The translations under genes and the position numbers were made by a program. Source: Candidatus Sulfopaludibacter sp. SbA3 (GTDB taxonomy: Bacteria > Acidobacteriota > Vicinamibacteria > Vicinamibacterales > UBA2999). From it: a stretch of 64,000 nucleotides of DNA. Within the stretch, counting starts at the first letter, position 1, and each line of letters starts with the position of its first letter. This document shows, one piece after another, positions 17,752-26,219 of the stretch. The stretch is taken from the NCBI GenBank assembly GCA_945903265.1, contig CAMDNQ010000019.1:1-64000 (forward strand), read 5' to 3'. The notes beneath the pieces were generated by a model that was given only the letters and a program-made list of their open reading frames with translations, ran no database searches and had not been told where the DNA came from.

Positions 17752-19137
17752 CTATTCCGTCGTCCTCGCGCCCTGCCACTTCGCGCGCAGGGCGGCGCGG
17801 TCGACCGCGGTGCCGCGGAGATAGACCGCGTTGATCTTCCGCGAGTTGTTGATGTTCTCGAGCGGATTCGCGTCGAGGACGATGAAGTCGGCGCTCTTGC
17901 CGGTCGCGACGGTTCCCAGCTGCTTCAAGCCGACAATCTCCGCTGAATTGCGCGTGGCGATCGTGATCGCTTCGGCAGGTGTCATGCCGGCTTCCACCAG
18001 GCTCGCCATTTCCATGTGGGCGCCGTAGCCGAAGTACTGCGCGCCGTTGGTCGCCCCGGCATCCGTCCCAAGCCCGAAGCGCACGCCGGCCGCCTTGAGT
18101 TTCGCGAGGCCGCGGGGCACGACACCCGTCTTCCACTTCGCGGCAGCATCCGCGGGAATCTTGGGATTCTCCAGCAGCCGGATGTCTTCCTCGTTGAACG
18201 TTTCGCGCAGCAGCGGGTCATCTATCCAGGCGGGACGCGGACCGAAAATCTGGTTCCGCGTGCCCCAGAGCGTCAGCATCATCCAGACGTTCGGCCGTTC
18301 CTTGAAGAGCGCCACGAGCTCCTCGTCCACTTCCTGGCCGAGCCGCCAGGGCGGATGGACGAATCCATCGACGCCGGCGCGCAGGATCGCTTTCACGTCT
18401 TCGCGGTCCTGTGTGTGGGTGGCGGTCTTCAATCCGAGCTTGTGCGCCTCGTCGATCGCGGCCGTGTACAGAGCGGGGGGAAGCTTCGCGACGGTCCCCT
18501 CGCGGTCGTCGACCCAGATCTTCACGTAGCCGTCGATCTTCTTCGCGGCCTCGGCGCGAACGGCCTCACGAACCTCCGCCTCTGTGTCGACGGGATACGG
18601 CGACTCTCGCAGAGGCGGGTTCGGCCCGCCGTTCGGCATCGCCACGCCACGGCCGGCCGTCAGGAAGAGCGCCATGTCCGGCTGCGGATTCGCGCGCAGC
18701 TCATCGCGCAGCGCCATCCCCAGGTCCCGCTCGGTCCCCATGCTCATGAACGCCGCCACGCCGTGATAGGCCTGCCGCTGCAGGTGGTCGATCAGATTCT
18801 CGCGGGTGTAGTTCTCGACGCGGAAGCTCGCCCCGCGGCGATATCCCATATGGCCGTGCGCGTCGATCATCGCCGGCATCACCGTCTTGCCCGCCAGGTT
18901 TACGCGCGTCGTCCCCTCGGGCACCTGCACGACGCCAGCCGGACCCACATAGCTGAACGCGCCGTTGTCGACAATGAAGGCGGCGTTCTCGATTGGCGCG
19001 CTCTCGTCGCCGACGATCAGGCGCGCGCCTTCGAAGACGACCGCGGTGGACTGTTGCGGCGACGCGGGTGTCTGCGATCCGCAGGCGGCGGACGCGAGCG
19101 TCGCAAGAAGCGCTAGCGCGAAGGCGTACTGAGCCAT
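17752..19137 (-). CDS. Amidohydrolase, periplasmic lipoprotein
   Basis: A 461-residue metal-dependent hydrolase with a lipoprotein signal (MAQYAFALALLATLASAAC; lipobox SAAC). Metal ligands expected for the superfamily are visible: H94 and H96 in DAHGHMGY, K206 in GYVKIWVDD (candidate carboxylated lysine), H241 in THTQ, H261 in GFVHPP, and catalytic D359 in GTDAG. The family includes imidazolonepropionase-like and dipeptidase-like enzymes. The exported location suggests cleavage of an amide, lactam or ester in the periplasm. Its start overlaps the end of the isocitrate-lyase-like gene by 25 bases. Confidence 0.91.
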   Translation of the reverse strand: MAQYAFALALLATLASAACGSQTPASPQQSTAVVFEGARLIVGDESAPIENAAFIVDNGAFSYVGPAGVVQVPEGTTRVNLAGKTVMPAMIDAHGHMGYRRGASFRVENYTRENLIDHLQRQAYHGVAAFMSMGTERDLGMALRDELRANPQPDMALFLTAGRGVAMPNGGPNPPLRESPYPVDTEAEVREAVRAEAAKKIDGYVKIWVDDREGTVAKLPPALYTAAIDEAHKLGLKTATHTQDREDVKAILRAGVDGFVHPPWRLGQEVDEELVALFKERPNVWMMLTLWGTRNQIFGPRPAWIDDPLLRETFNEEDIRLLENPKIPADAAAKWKTGVVPRGLAKLKAAGVRFGLGTDAGATNGAQYFGYGAHMEMASLVEAGMTPAEAITIATRNSAEIVGLKQLGTVATGKSADFIVLDANPLENINNSRKINAVYLRGTAVDRAALRAKWQGARTTE

Positions 19138-20138
19138 CGTTTGGCAAGCTCACTGAATGTTGGGGACCCGGTGATTCGGGCCATGGTCTCGGGTGCCAGC
19201 GGCGGACGGCTGACGACTTCGCCGTTCTGCTTCAGCTCACGGAACATCGTGTCGCACAGCGCGAGCGCGGCGCTCGACACGATATTCGGATAGATGTTCA
19301 CCTTCATCCGGGTATTGGCGAGATGCGTCTTCGGGATCCCGATTCCGAGGACAGGCACCGGCACTTCGGCGGCGATCCTGTTGATCTGCTCGGCCGTCAT
19401 GTTCAGGAAGCTGTTCATGACGACATCGGCGCCCGCTTCGGCGAATGCAATACCGCGCCGGATGACGGCGTTCGGATCCTCGGCCACCGTCCGGCCGATG
19501 ATGACGAAGTCGCGGTCGCGCCGCGCCGATACCGCCGCCTCGAGCCGCTCGCGCATCTGCTCGATCGGCTGCAGCTCGGTCGTCGTCGGCCCGCCCGGGC
19601 CGGCCCATGTTTCCATCTTCTTCGGGTTGCGGCTGTCTTCGATGTGCAGCGCGGCGATGCCGGCGCGCTCGTACAGCTGCACCGTCCGATACACATTGAG
19701 AGACGTCTCTCCCGCCTGGTCGGCGTCGACGATGGCGGGGATGGAGACTTCGCGGGCGATGCGGCCCGCGATATCGACCATCTCGGGCGTGCTGATGATT
19801 CCCCAGTCCGGCACACCCAGGTAGGTCGTCGACATCATATTGCCGCCGATATAGATCGCCTCGAACCCGTGCGCCTCGGCGAGCTTGCCGGCAATCACCG
19901 TGTAGGCCTCGGGAGCAATCAGCAGTCCCGGCTGCTGCAGCCGTAGGCGGAGGGCGCGCGCGCGATTCACCGTTGCGGCCGGCGGCGCAGCCTGCGCGGG
20001 CGGCACTTCTTCAGCGTGGACTGCCGAATCGCGCAGCGCTAACCCGGCTGTGATCGCAGCGCCGGCACCGCGGAGAAAGTGTCGCCTGCCCCGCCGAAGC
20101 GAAGGCGTAAAGCGGGGACGAGAGGCTGGGCTGTCCAT
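19113..20138 (-). CDS. Isocitrate lyase/PEP mutase superfamily protein with a Tat signal
   Basis: A 341-residue protein whose N-terminus has twin arginines in RRHFLRG (18-24) followed by a hydrophobic run ending SAVHAEE, a Tat export signal. The remainder is the phosphoenolpyruvate-mutase-like TIM barrel: FEAIYIGG, PAIVDADQAGETSLNV (metal aspartates), AALHIEDSRNPKKMETWAG, FVIIGRTVAEDPNAV and GADVVMNSF. The KKCGH catalytic motif of true isocitrate lyase is absent; the loop reads PKKMETW. This favours a mutase, 2-methylisocitrate-like or oxaloacetate decarboxylase-type activity. Export is unusual for this family. It is divergent from another Tat-exported enzyme. Confidence 0.85.
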   Translation of the reverse strand: MDSPASRPRFTPSLRRGRRHFLRGAGAAITAGLALRDSAVHAEEVPPAQAAPPAATVNRARALRLRLQQPGLLIAPEAYTVIAGKLAEAHGFEAIYIGGNMMSTTYLGVPDWGIISTPEMVDIAGRIAREVSIPAIVDADQAGETSLNVYRTVQLYERAGIAALHIEDSRNPKKMETWAGPGGPTTTELQPIEQMRERLEAAVSARRDRDFVIIGRTVAEDPNAVIRRGIAFAEAGADVVMNSFLNMTAEQINRIAAEVPVPVLGIGIPKTHLANTRMKVNIYPNIVSSAALALCDTMFRELKQNGEVVSRPPLAPETMARITGSPTFSELAKRWLSTPSR

Positions 20139-20163
20139 AGTCGGGCGCTACTATACTGCACCG
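20139..20163. promoter_or_regulatory. 25-base bidirectional promoter with a shared TATA core
   Basis: The sequence ACTATACT (20150-20157) gives TATACT on the plus strand, 6 bases before ATG 20164. It gives TATAGT on the minus strand, 11 bases before ATG 20138. Both transcripts would have almost no 5' leader. Confidence 0.5.
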
Positions 20164-21180
20164 ATGCATCCCTCCAGGCGTCAGTTCATCCGTGATGCGT
20201 GCGCGGCTGCGCTCAGCGCGGCCGCAGCCGGCTCACTCGTCGCCGCGCAGACGCGCAATGCCGGCGCGGCGGCACGGCGTATCGACGTTCACCACCATTT
20301 CATTCCGCCGCCGTATCTCGACGCGGTGCTCGCACAGCGCGAGAGCGGGCGTACGCCGCCCTGGACGCCGGAGATCGCGCTGGCGGAAATGGACCGCAAC
20401 GGCGTCGCCACGTCCATCTGCTCGCTCGTGCAGCCGGGTGTCTGGCTTGGCGACATCCAGAAGTCGCGAACGCTCGCGCGCGAGTGCAACGAGTACGGCG
20501 GGCGCATGGCGGCCGACCATGCCGGCCGGCTCGGCTACTTCGCGGCGATTCCGCTGCCGGATACCGACGGGAGCCTCCGCGAAATCGAATTCGCGCTCGA
20601 CACGCTCAAGGCCGATGGCATCGGCCTGATGACCAGTTTTGCCGACAAGTATCTGGGCGACGCCGCTTTCGCGCCGGTCTACGAAGAGCTGAACCGGCGA
20701 CGGGCGGTGGTCTACGTGCATCCGACTCAGCCCGGATGCTGCACGGGCCTTGTCCCCGGCGTGACGGTCTCGACAATCGAGTACGCCACCGATACGAGCC
20801 GCACGATCGCGAGCCTCGTGTTCAGCGGCACTGCTGTGAAGTATCCGAACATTCAGTGGGTGTTCTCGCATGGCGGCGGGACGGTGCCATTCCTGGTCGG
20901 CCGATTCGAACGGCTCGCGATCGAGCAGAAGCTGGCGGGCGGCGCGATCCCGCAGCTGCGGAAGTTCTTCTACGAGACCGCGCAAGCCAATCACAAGGGC
21001 GCCCTGGATGCGCTCCTCGCCATTATCCCGACATCGAACGTGCTGTTTGGCAGCGACTACCCGCTGCGACCCGTCTCGGAAAACGTGGAAGGTCTTGCCG
21101 CCTACAGCTTCACTGCGGCGCAGCGCCTGGCGATCGAGCGCGAGAACGCGCTGCGACTGATGCCGCGCCTGCGGGCGTGA
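20164..21180 (+). CDS. ACMSD-like amidohydrolase with a Tat signal
   Basis: A 338-residue protein. The N-terminus SRRQFIRDACAAALSAAAAG is a Tat signal. The mature part is an amidohydrolase-2 barrel related to aminocarboxymuconate-semialdehyde decarboxylase: HxH ligands in DVHHHFIPP (H43, H45), the WTPEIALAEMDRNGVATSI segment, a conserved SHGGGTVPFL histidine, and the acid in LFGSDYP. Relatives decarboxylate or hydrolyse aromatic-ring products. ATG 20164 is fixed by the signal and by promoter spacing. Export together with the divergent isocitrate-lyase-like protein suggests a periplasmic pathway, which is inference. Confidence 0.9.
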   Translation: MHPSRRQFIRDACAAALSAAAAGSLVAAQTRNAGAAARRIDVHHHFIPPPYLDAVLAQRESGRTPPWTPEIALAEMDRNGVATSICSLVQPGVWLGDIQKSRTLARECNEYGGRMAADHAGRLGYFAAIPLPDTDGSLREIEFALDTLKADGIGLMTSFADKYLGDAAFAPVYEELNRRRAVVYVHPTQPGCCTGLVPGVTVSTIEYATDTSRTIASLVFSGTAVKYPNIQWVFSHGGGTVPFLVGRFERLAIEQKLAGGAIPQLRKFFYETAQANHKGALDALLAIIPTSNVLFGSDYPLRPVSENVEGLAAYSFTAAQRLAIERENALRLMPRLRA

Positions 21181-21191
21181 GAGGGAAACCC

Positions 21192-22187
21192 ATGCGACAG
21201 CTCACGATCGCCATATCCGCCGTTCTCGTCATGGGGGCGCTCGCCTCACTGCACGTCGCCAGGGCGCAGACGCCTGGAGCCGGCGGACCGGCGGCGCAGA
21301 TCATCCCCGGCGCGTCGGTCACGACGGGTATTGCTCCCTCACGCGCGATCGGCCACCCGACGGTCGCGTGCTCCAATCCGAAACGGCAGGTGAACGCGAT
21401 GGCGATGCCCGCGTACGCCGGCACGGTGACATCGAGCGACGGCAAGACATGGGCGATCCCGATGACCGAGGAGGGGCCGTTCGCGCTCGACTACTTCAAC
21501 GACTGCAACGGCACGGGGGAGAACACCGGCTACGCCTCGCAGCTTCAGACCGTGATCATCGACAAGGACGGCGTCGAGATTACCGGCTTCATCCATGCCG
21601 ACAATTACTTCGAGCTGTGGGTGAACGGCCGATTCGTGGCGCGCGACTCGATCGGGATGACGCCGTTCAACACGGCTGTCGTCAGGTTCCGTGCGCGTTA
21701 CCCCATGACGTACGCGCTCAAGGCGATCGACTGGGAAACGCACCAGGGCATCGGCCTGGAATACAACACGTACAACGTCGGCGATGGCGGCTTCATCGGG
21801 TACTTCAGCGATGGGAACCGGACCGGCCCCGACTGGCGCGCGGAAACGTTCTACATCGCGCCGCTGGACGACCCGAGCTGCGTGCGCGCGACCGCAGCGG
21901 GCCGCGACTCGACCTTCTGCTCCCAGGCGGTACGGCCGGCCTGCGCGCAGAAGCCGGAAACCTGCAATGCGTTGCACTTCCCCGTCCCCGGTGACTGGCG
22001 CACGCCCGCGTTCAACGATTCCCGCTGGCCGATGGCGACCACCTGGCCGCCCGCCGTCGTCACCGACGATCAGTCCTACACGCGGGTCGCGCAGATTTTC
22101 AGGAATGCCGAGTTCATCTGGACGAAGAACCTGAAACTCGACAACCTCGTACTCGCGAGATACACCGCGAAGGGCCCCGCGAAATAG
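21192..22187 (+). CDS. Secreted beta-sandwich protein of unknown function
   Basis: A 331-residue exported protein (signal MRQLTIAISAVLVMGALASLHVARAQ). GAGGG lies 6 bases before ATG 21192. It appears to contain a sandwich domain with carbohydrate-binding character: FIHADNYFELWVNGRFVARD resembles galactose-binding-like modules, and the C-terminal WRTPAFNDSRWPMATTW resembles the DSSW motif of such modules in glycosidases. Six or more cysteines in the second half suggest disulphides. No catalytic motif was found. It follows the ACMSD-like gene by 11 bases, so is probably co-transcribed. Confidence 0.82.
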   Translation: MRQLTIAISAVLVMGALASLHVARAQTPGAGGPAAQIIPGASVTTGIAPSRAIGHPTVACSNPKRQVNAMAMPAYAGTVTSSDGKTWAIPMTEEGPFALDYFNDCNGTGENTGYASQLQTVIIDKDGVEITGFIHADNYFELWVNGRFVARDSIGMTPFNTAVVRFRARYPMTYALKAIDWETHQGIGLEYNTYNVGDGGFIGYFSDGNRTGPDWRAETFYIAPLDDPSCVRATAAGRDSTFCSQAVRPACAQKPETCNALHFPVPGDWRTPAFNDSRWPMATTWPPAVVTDDQSYTRVAQIFRNAEFIWTKNLKLDNLVLARYTAKGPAK

Positions 22188-22190
22188 CCA

Positions 22191-22215
22191 GGCGGACCTG
22201 AAGGTCCGCCTCTAC
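22191..22215. repeat. Palindrome between convergent genes
   Basis: GGCGGACCT, GA and its inverse lie between two stop codons (22187 and 22212). The following TCTAC completes the same GTAG-type border seen in the palindrome at 7907. It may act as a two-way hairpin terminator. It overlaps the stop codon of the SDR gene. Confidence 0.65.
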
Positions 22216-22958
22216 ATGTACAGGCCGCCGTTGGCGTGGATGGTCTGCCCGGTGATGTAGCGGGAGCCGGGACCGCAGAGAAACCGCACCAGCGTCGCAA
22301 TTTCCTCCGGCGTCCCCTTCCGTCCGAGCGGCGTCGCCAGCTTCTGGTGATGCGCCGGCTCCGGACCGGTGCGTGACGTATCGATCAATCCAGGCGCGAC
22401 ACAGTTCACCGTCACCTTGTGCGGTGCCAGGTCGTGCGCCAGCGCGCGCGTCAGGCCGGCAAGTCCCGCCTTCGCGGCCACGACGTGCGCGCGGCGCGGT
22501 GCGCCGGTGTGCGACGACAGGCCGCCGATGTTCACGATCGATCCGCTCCCGGCCGCAATCAGATGCGGCAGTGCCGCGCGGCTGCACAGATAGGCGCCGT
22601 CGAGCGTCGTGGCCATGATCGAACGCCACTCCGCATAGTCGAGATCCGCGAAATCCATTTCGCGGCGCACGCTCGCGTTGTTCACGAGAATATCGAGCCG
22701 CCCGAACTGCGTGACGGTCGCCGCGATGAGTGCGGCGGCGCCGTCCGGGTCGCCCACGTTGGCGACCTGCACCGCCGCTTGTCCACCGGCCTGCTGAATC
22801 TCCCCGACGACCGCGGCCGCATCCTGCGCCGCGCTCCGCGCGTTCACCATGACGGCCGCTCCGGCCTGCGCGAGCGCGAGCGCGATGGCGCGGCCGATGT
22901 TGCGCGAGCTGCCGGTGACGATCGCCACGAGACCCCGCAGTTCCTGTTCATCACTCAC
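22212..22958 (-). CDS. SDR family protein lacking catalytic Tyr and Asn
   Basis: A 248-residue Rossmann-fold protein of the short-chain dehydrogenase family. The cofactor motif TGSSRNIG (15-22) and the NNAS segment are intact. The active site is altered. In FabG-like alignment the TNL asparagine position reads TTL (about T118), and the YxxxK position reads HVVAAK with valine at 159, though S149 and K163 remain. Such a protein may bind NAD(P) without normal catalysis or may use a different mechanism. The start is GTG 22958, overlapping the PrpD stop as GTGA, with AAGGAG 8 bases upstream. It is the last gene of the tctC-B-A-prpD operon. Confidence 0.9.
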   Translation of the reverse strand: MSDEQELRGLVAIVTGSSRNIGRAIALALAQAGAAVMVNARSAAQDAAAVVGEIQQAGGQAAVQVANVGDPDGAAALIAATVTQFGRLDILVNNASVRREMDFADLDYAEWRSIMATTLDGAYLCSRAALPHLIAAGSGSIVNIGGLSSHTGAPRRAHVVAAKAGLAGLTRALAHDLAPHKVTVNCVAPGLIDTSRTGPEPAHHQKLATPLGRKGTPEEIATLVRFLCGPGSRYITGQTIHANGGLYM

Positions 22959-24325
22959 GCGCGAAACTCCTTCAGGATGTCGAGTGCGGGCTGCGTGAAC
23001 AGCGACCGCGATGCCAGCAGCAGCCGCTCCGCGGCAGCGGGCGTCCAGCCGCCATACCGCGCGTTCTCCGCGAACTTCTCCTCGACCTCATGTGGCGGCA
23101 GTGGAGACTCGACGCCGCCCCGCATGAAGGCCTGGCGATACTCCTTGATGCGGCCATCCTTCAATGTCGCGCGCAGATGGCCGCTGAAGCGGCGCGGGTA
23201 TTCGTCTCTTGGATTGATCTGGTAACGGATTTTTGCGGCAAGCGCGAGCGTCTCCGCGTCATGGATGCGCGCGTCGCTGAACTGGGCGAGCCCGACCCTG
23301 CCATCCAGAAACCCGACCGCCATGCAGAACGGCGTGCTGAACTTCGCCGCGTACGGCGTCGGCGGCCGCTGCTTGCCGGCGAGCGGCTCCCACAGCCGCG
23401 GGACGGTGCCCTCGGCCACGTCGCACACGATCTCCGAGATCTCGGCCGCGGTGACGCCATCGGCGGCCAGCTTCACGGCGCAATCGATGAACGGCTGCAC
23501 CATCGTTCCGCACGGATACGGCTTGAAGGCAATCGACGGCATCACCCATCGGGAACCGAGGCCTGAGAGGAGCGGCTCGAAGTTCGGTTTTACAGAGGGG
23601 GCGAAGGCGCGGTAAATGCTGTCTCGGCCGTCGAAGACCGTCCGCGGGCCAACGAAACCACCGCGCGCCATGAGTGCCGCGCGAATACCCGACTGCGCCG
23701 CCCAGCCGGCATGCATGCGCTTCGTCCACGTGCCTTCGGCCAGATACTCGATGATGCCGGACGCCATGCTGCCGGCGATGCCCAGCGCCGACGCCGTGGC
23801 GGCCGGCGAAAGCCGCAGCGCTGCGGCGACGCCGCCCGCCGCCGCAAGCGCTCCGAACACCGCCGTCGGATGAAAGCCGGCGTTGTGTGTCGCCTTCGGC
23901 GCCACGAGGCTCAGGCGGCACATCAGCTCGGCGCCCGTCACGATGCCCACGAGCAGCCGGTCGCCACCGAGTTGCTCGCGCTCACACGCGGCCGCGACCG
24001 CGGGAACGACGACGGCGCCGGAGTGGACGGGGCCGCCTTCGAAGGTATCGTCGTAATCCTCACCGTGCGCGGCAGTCCCGTTCACCAGCGCCGCGCCGAA
24101 CGCGTCGAACGATCCCGGGTGACCAAAGACGGTGCAGGCGCCTCCCTCCGAGTGGACGCTGTCGACGGCGCCCAGCGTGGCGCCGACATACAGCTCGCGC
24201 CGCGCCGCGATGCAGAGTCCGGCGACATCCAGAAACAGCAGCCGCGCCGTCTCGACCGCGGACTCCGGAAGATCGCGGGCACGCGTTTCCGCCAGCCAGG
24301 CGGCAACCGTTTCAGCGACGATCAC
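22955..24325 (-). CDS. MmgE/PrpD family protein
   Basis: A 456-residue protein of the 2-methylcitrate dehydratase-like family. Conserved blocks are NGTAAHGEDYDDTFEGGPVHSGAVVVPA, the helical GAELMCRLSLVAPKATHNAGFHPTAVFG and IAFKPYPCGTMVQPFIDCAV (quoted as consecutive blocks). Members include methylcitrate dehydratase, aconitate-type isomerases and other hydro-lyases. The start is GTG 24325, overlapping the tctA stop as GTGA, with GGAGG 7 bases before; longer frames upstream lie inside tctA. Placement straight after a tricarboxylate transporter suggests that its substrate is what TctCBA imports. Confidence 0.9.
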   Translation of the reverse strand: MIVAETVAAWLAETRARDLPESAVETARLLFLDVAGLCIAARRELYVGATLGAVDSVHSEGGACTVFGHPGSFDAFGAALVNGTAAHGEDYDDTFEGGPVHSGAVVVPAVAAACEREQLGGDRLLVGIVTGAELMCRLSLVAPKATHNAGFHPTAVFGALAAAGGVAAALRLSPAATASALGIAGSMASGIIEYLAEGTWTKRMHAGWAAQSGIRAALMARGGFVGPRTVFDGRDSIYRAFAPSVKPNFEPLLSGLGSRWVMPSIAFKPYPCGTMVQPFIDCAVKLAADGVTAAEISEIVCDVAEGTVPRLWEPLAGKQRPPTPYAAKFSTPFCMAVGFLDGRVGLAQFSDARIHDAETLALAAKIRYQINPRDEYPRRFSGHLRATLKDGRIKEYRQAFMRGGVESPLPPHEVEEKFAENARYGGWTPAAAERLLLASRSLFTQPALDILKEFRA

Positions 24326-25773
24326 GCGGTCGCCTCCCGTCCCGCCCTCAGATGGCGGACAACCGTCACCACGATGAACGTGACCGCGACGAGGAGGAGG
24401 CCTGCGGCGAGCGGATCGCGGAGAAACGTGGAGTGGTCGCCGCTCGACAGGACGAGCGCGCGCCGGTAGTTCGATTCCACGAGGAATCCCAGCACGACGC
24501 CGAGCACCATCGGGAGAAAGGGAATTTTCAGATAGCGCATCACGTAGCCGAGCGCGCCGAAGCCGAGCGCCACGCCGACATGGAACAGGCTCCCCTCGAT
24601 GGAATAGACGCCCGAGACGACGAACGCGTAAATGAATCCCATCAGATAGGGCTTCGGGCGGTTCACGAGCCACAGGCAGGGCGTCATGATCAGATAGCCG
24701 AGGATCAGCATCGCAATATTGGCGACGAGCAATCCCCAGTACAGCCCGGTGACGACCTCCGGATTGCGCACGAACAGCATCGGGCCCGGGACCAGTCCGT
24801 GGATCAGAAACCCGCCAAGGAGGACAGCCGACGAGTTCGAGCTCGGAATCCCGAGGCTCAGCATCGGAATGAGCGCCGTGCAGGCGACGGTATTGTTCGC
24901 GGCTTCAGGCGCGGCGATGCCTTCGGGCGATCCCTTGCCGAACTCTTCCGGGTGCGACGACCAGCGGCGCGCTTCGTTGTACGCGAGGAACGCCGAGATC
25001 GTGCCACCGCCGCCCGGCATGACGCCTTCGATGGTTCCCATCACGGATCCAATAGCCTGAGGGCGCGCAATCCGCTTCCACATCGCAGGGCCTGGAAAGC
25101 GGATACGCGCGGAGTCGGCGGACGCCTTCTCCCACCCGGGCTCGCCCGTCTGCGCGAGCAGCTCCCCGATCGCAAACAGTCCGACCATCACGAGAATCGG
25201 CGGAATGCCGGAAAGAAGCTCGGGGCTTCCGAACGTAAACCGGCTGGTGCCCGTCACCGGGTCAGTGCCGATCGTCGCGATCATCAATCCCAGGAGGGCC
25301 GCGATCAATCCTTTGACGAGGGAGCCACCGGACACCGAGCCAATGACGCTGAGCCCAAGCACGCCGAGCGCGAAGTAGGCCGGCGGCGTGAACGCGAGCG
25401 CCACGCGCGACAACGGTTCGGTGAGAAGAACCAGCACGACGAGACCGACGATCCCGCCCACGAAACCCGAATACAGCGAGATGCCGAGCGCCTCGCCGGC
25501 CCTTCCCTGCTGTTTCATCGCGTAGCCGTCGAGGACCGTCGCGGCGGCGGCATTGGTTCCAGGCGTGCGGATCAGAATCGCCGGGATCGACCCGCCGTAC
25601 TCGGCCCCGACGTACGTGGCCGCGAGGAGCACGACCGCCACCGTCGGGTCCATGCCGTAGGTAAACGGCAGGAGCAGCGCCATCGTGATCGAGGGCGAGA
25701 TGCCCGGCAGCGCGCCGCCGAGAATGCCCCAGGCGACGCCGCCAAACGCGGCCGCGATGATACTGGGGCTCAG
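24322..25773 (-). CDS. tctA: Tripartite tricarboxylate transporter, large permease TctA
   Basis: A multi-spanning inner-membrane protein of about 483 residues. TctA signatures are clear: GALPGISPSITMALLLPFTYG, GSIPAILIRTPGTNAAAATVLDG and the MGTIEGVMPGGGGTISAFLAYNEARRW region. The first ATG (25683) would begin after the conserved ALPGI motif, which is too late. The frame stays open upstream, and CTG 25773 overlaps the tctB stop as CTGA, matching the overlaps elsewhere in this operon, so I take it as the likely start, with moderate certainty. TctA with TctB and the TctC binding protein forms a secondary carrier for tricarboxylates or related acids. Confidence 0.9.
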   Translation of the reverse strand: MSPSIIAAAFGGVAWGILGGALPGISPSITMALLLPFTYGMDPTVAVVLLAATYVGAEYGGSIPAILIRTPGTNAAAATVLDGYAMKQQGRAGEALGISLYSGFVGGIVGLVVLVLLTEPLSRVALAFTPPAYFALGVLGLSVIGSVSGGSLVKGLIAALLGLMIATIGTDPVTGTSRFTFGSPELLSGIPPILVMVGLFAIGELLAQTGEPGWEKASADSARIRFPGPAMWKRIARPQAIGSVMGTIEGVMPGGGGTISAFLAYNEARRWSSHPEEFGKGSPEGIAAPEAANNTVACTALIPMLSLGIPSSNSSAVLLGGFLIHGLVPGPMLFVRNPEVVTGLYWGLLVANIAMLILGYLIMTPCLWLVNRPKPYLMGFIYAFVVSGVYSIEGSLFHVGVALGFGALGYVMRYLKIPFLPMVLGVVLGFLVESNYRRALVLSSGDHSTFLRDPLAAGLLLVAVTFIVVTVVRHLRAGREATA

Positions 25774-26219
25774 CGCCAGATCCCCGCCGGCTGCTCGATG
25801 CCCATGAGGACGACGAACAGCAGCCAGAACAGCACGCCGCCGCTCACCGCCACGAGTGCCGCCTCGCGCGTGAACGCGCCGCCCTGGTAGTACGTGGTCG
25901 CGGCAATCAGCGCCGCGATGGCGACGGGATATCCGATCCAGGGCGCCAGCACGATGTAGGCGACCCCCATCAGGAGCACTCCGGCGACCCGCGACAACGG
26001 GGCACGCGACTCGCTGGCCTGTGCCGCGCGACGACGGTCGGCAACAGCGCCGATGATGAGGATGAAGGACAGCGCAGCGAGCGCGAGCGCGTAGATTTTC
26101 GGCAGGCCCTCAGGACCGATCGCGTCGGACAGCTGGCTGACGGGAAGACGGTCCGCCAGCCAGTAATACACGGCGCTCAACACGAGCGTCGCGCCGCCGA
26201 ACACGATCTCCCGCCGCAT
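25770..26219 (-). CDS. tctB: Tripartite tricarboxylate transporter, small permease TctB
   Basis: A 149-residue membrane protein with four predicted segments: FGGATLVLSAVYYWLADRL, LPKIYALALAALSFILIIGA, VAGVLLMGVAYIVLAPWIGY and AALVAVSGGVLFWLLFVVLM. DAIGPEGLPK is the typical family motif after the first segment. ATG 26219 shares one base with the tctC stop (TGATG). It pairs with TctA to form the membrane part of the carrier. Confidence 0.88.
   Translation of the reverse strand: MRREIVFGGATLVLSAVYYWLADRLPVSQLSDAIGPEGLPKIYALALAALSFILIIGAVADRRRAAQASESRAPLSRVAGVLLMGVAYIVLAPWIGYPVAIAALIAATTYYQGGAFTREAALVAVSGGVLFWLLFVVLMGIEQPAGIWR

Noticed and set aside
23887-25890. 667-codon plus-strand open frame opposite prpD and tctA
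   Set aside because: Composition is Arg-rich and motif-free; it is the shadow of two recognised genes.
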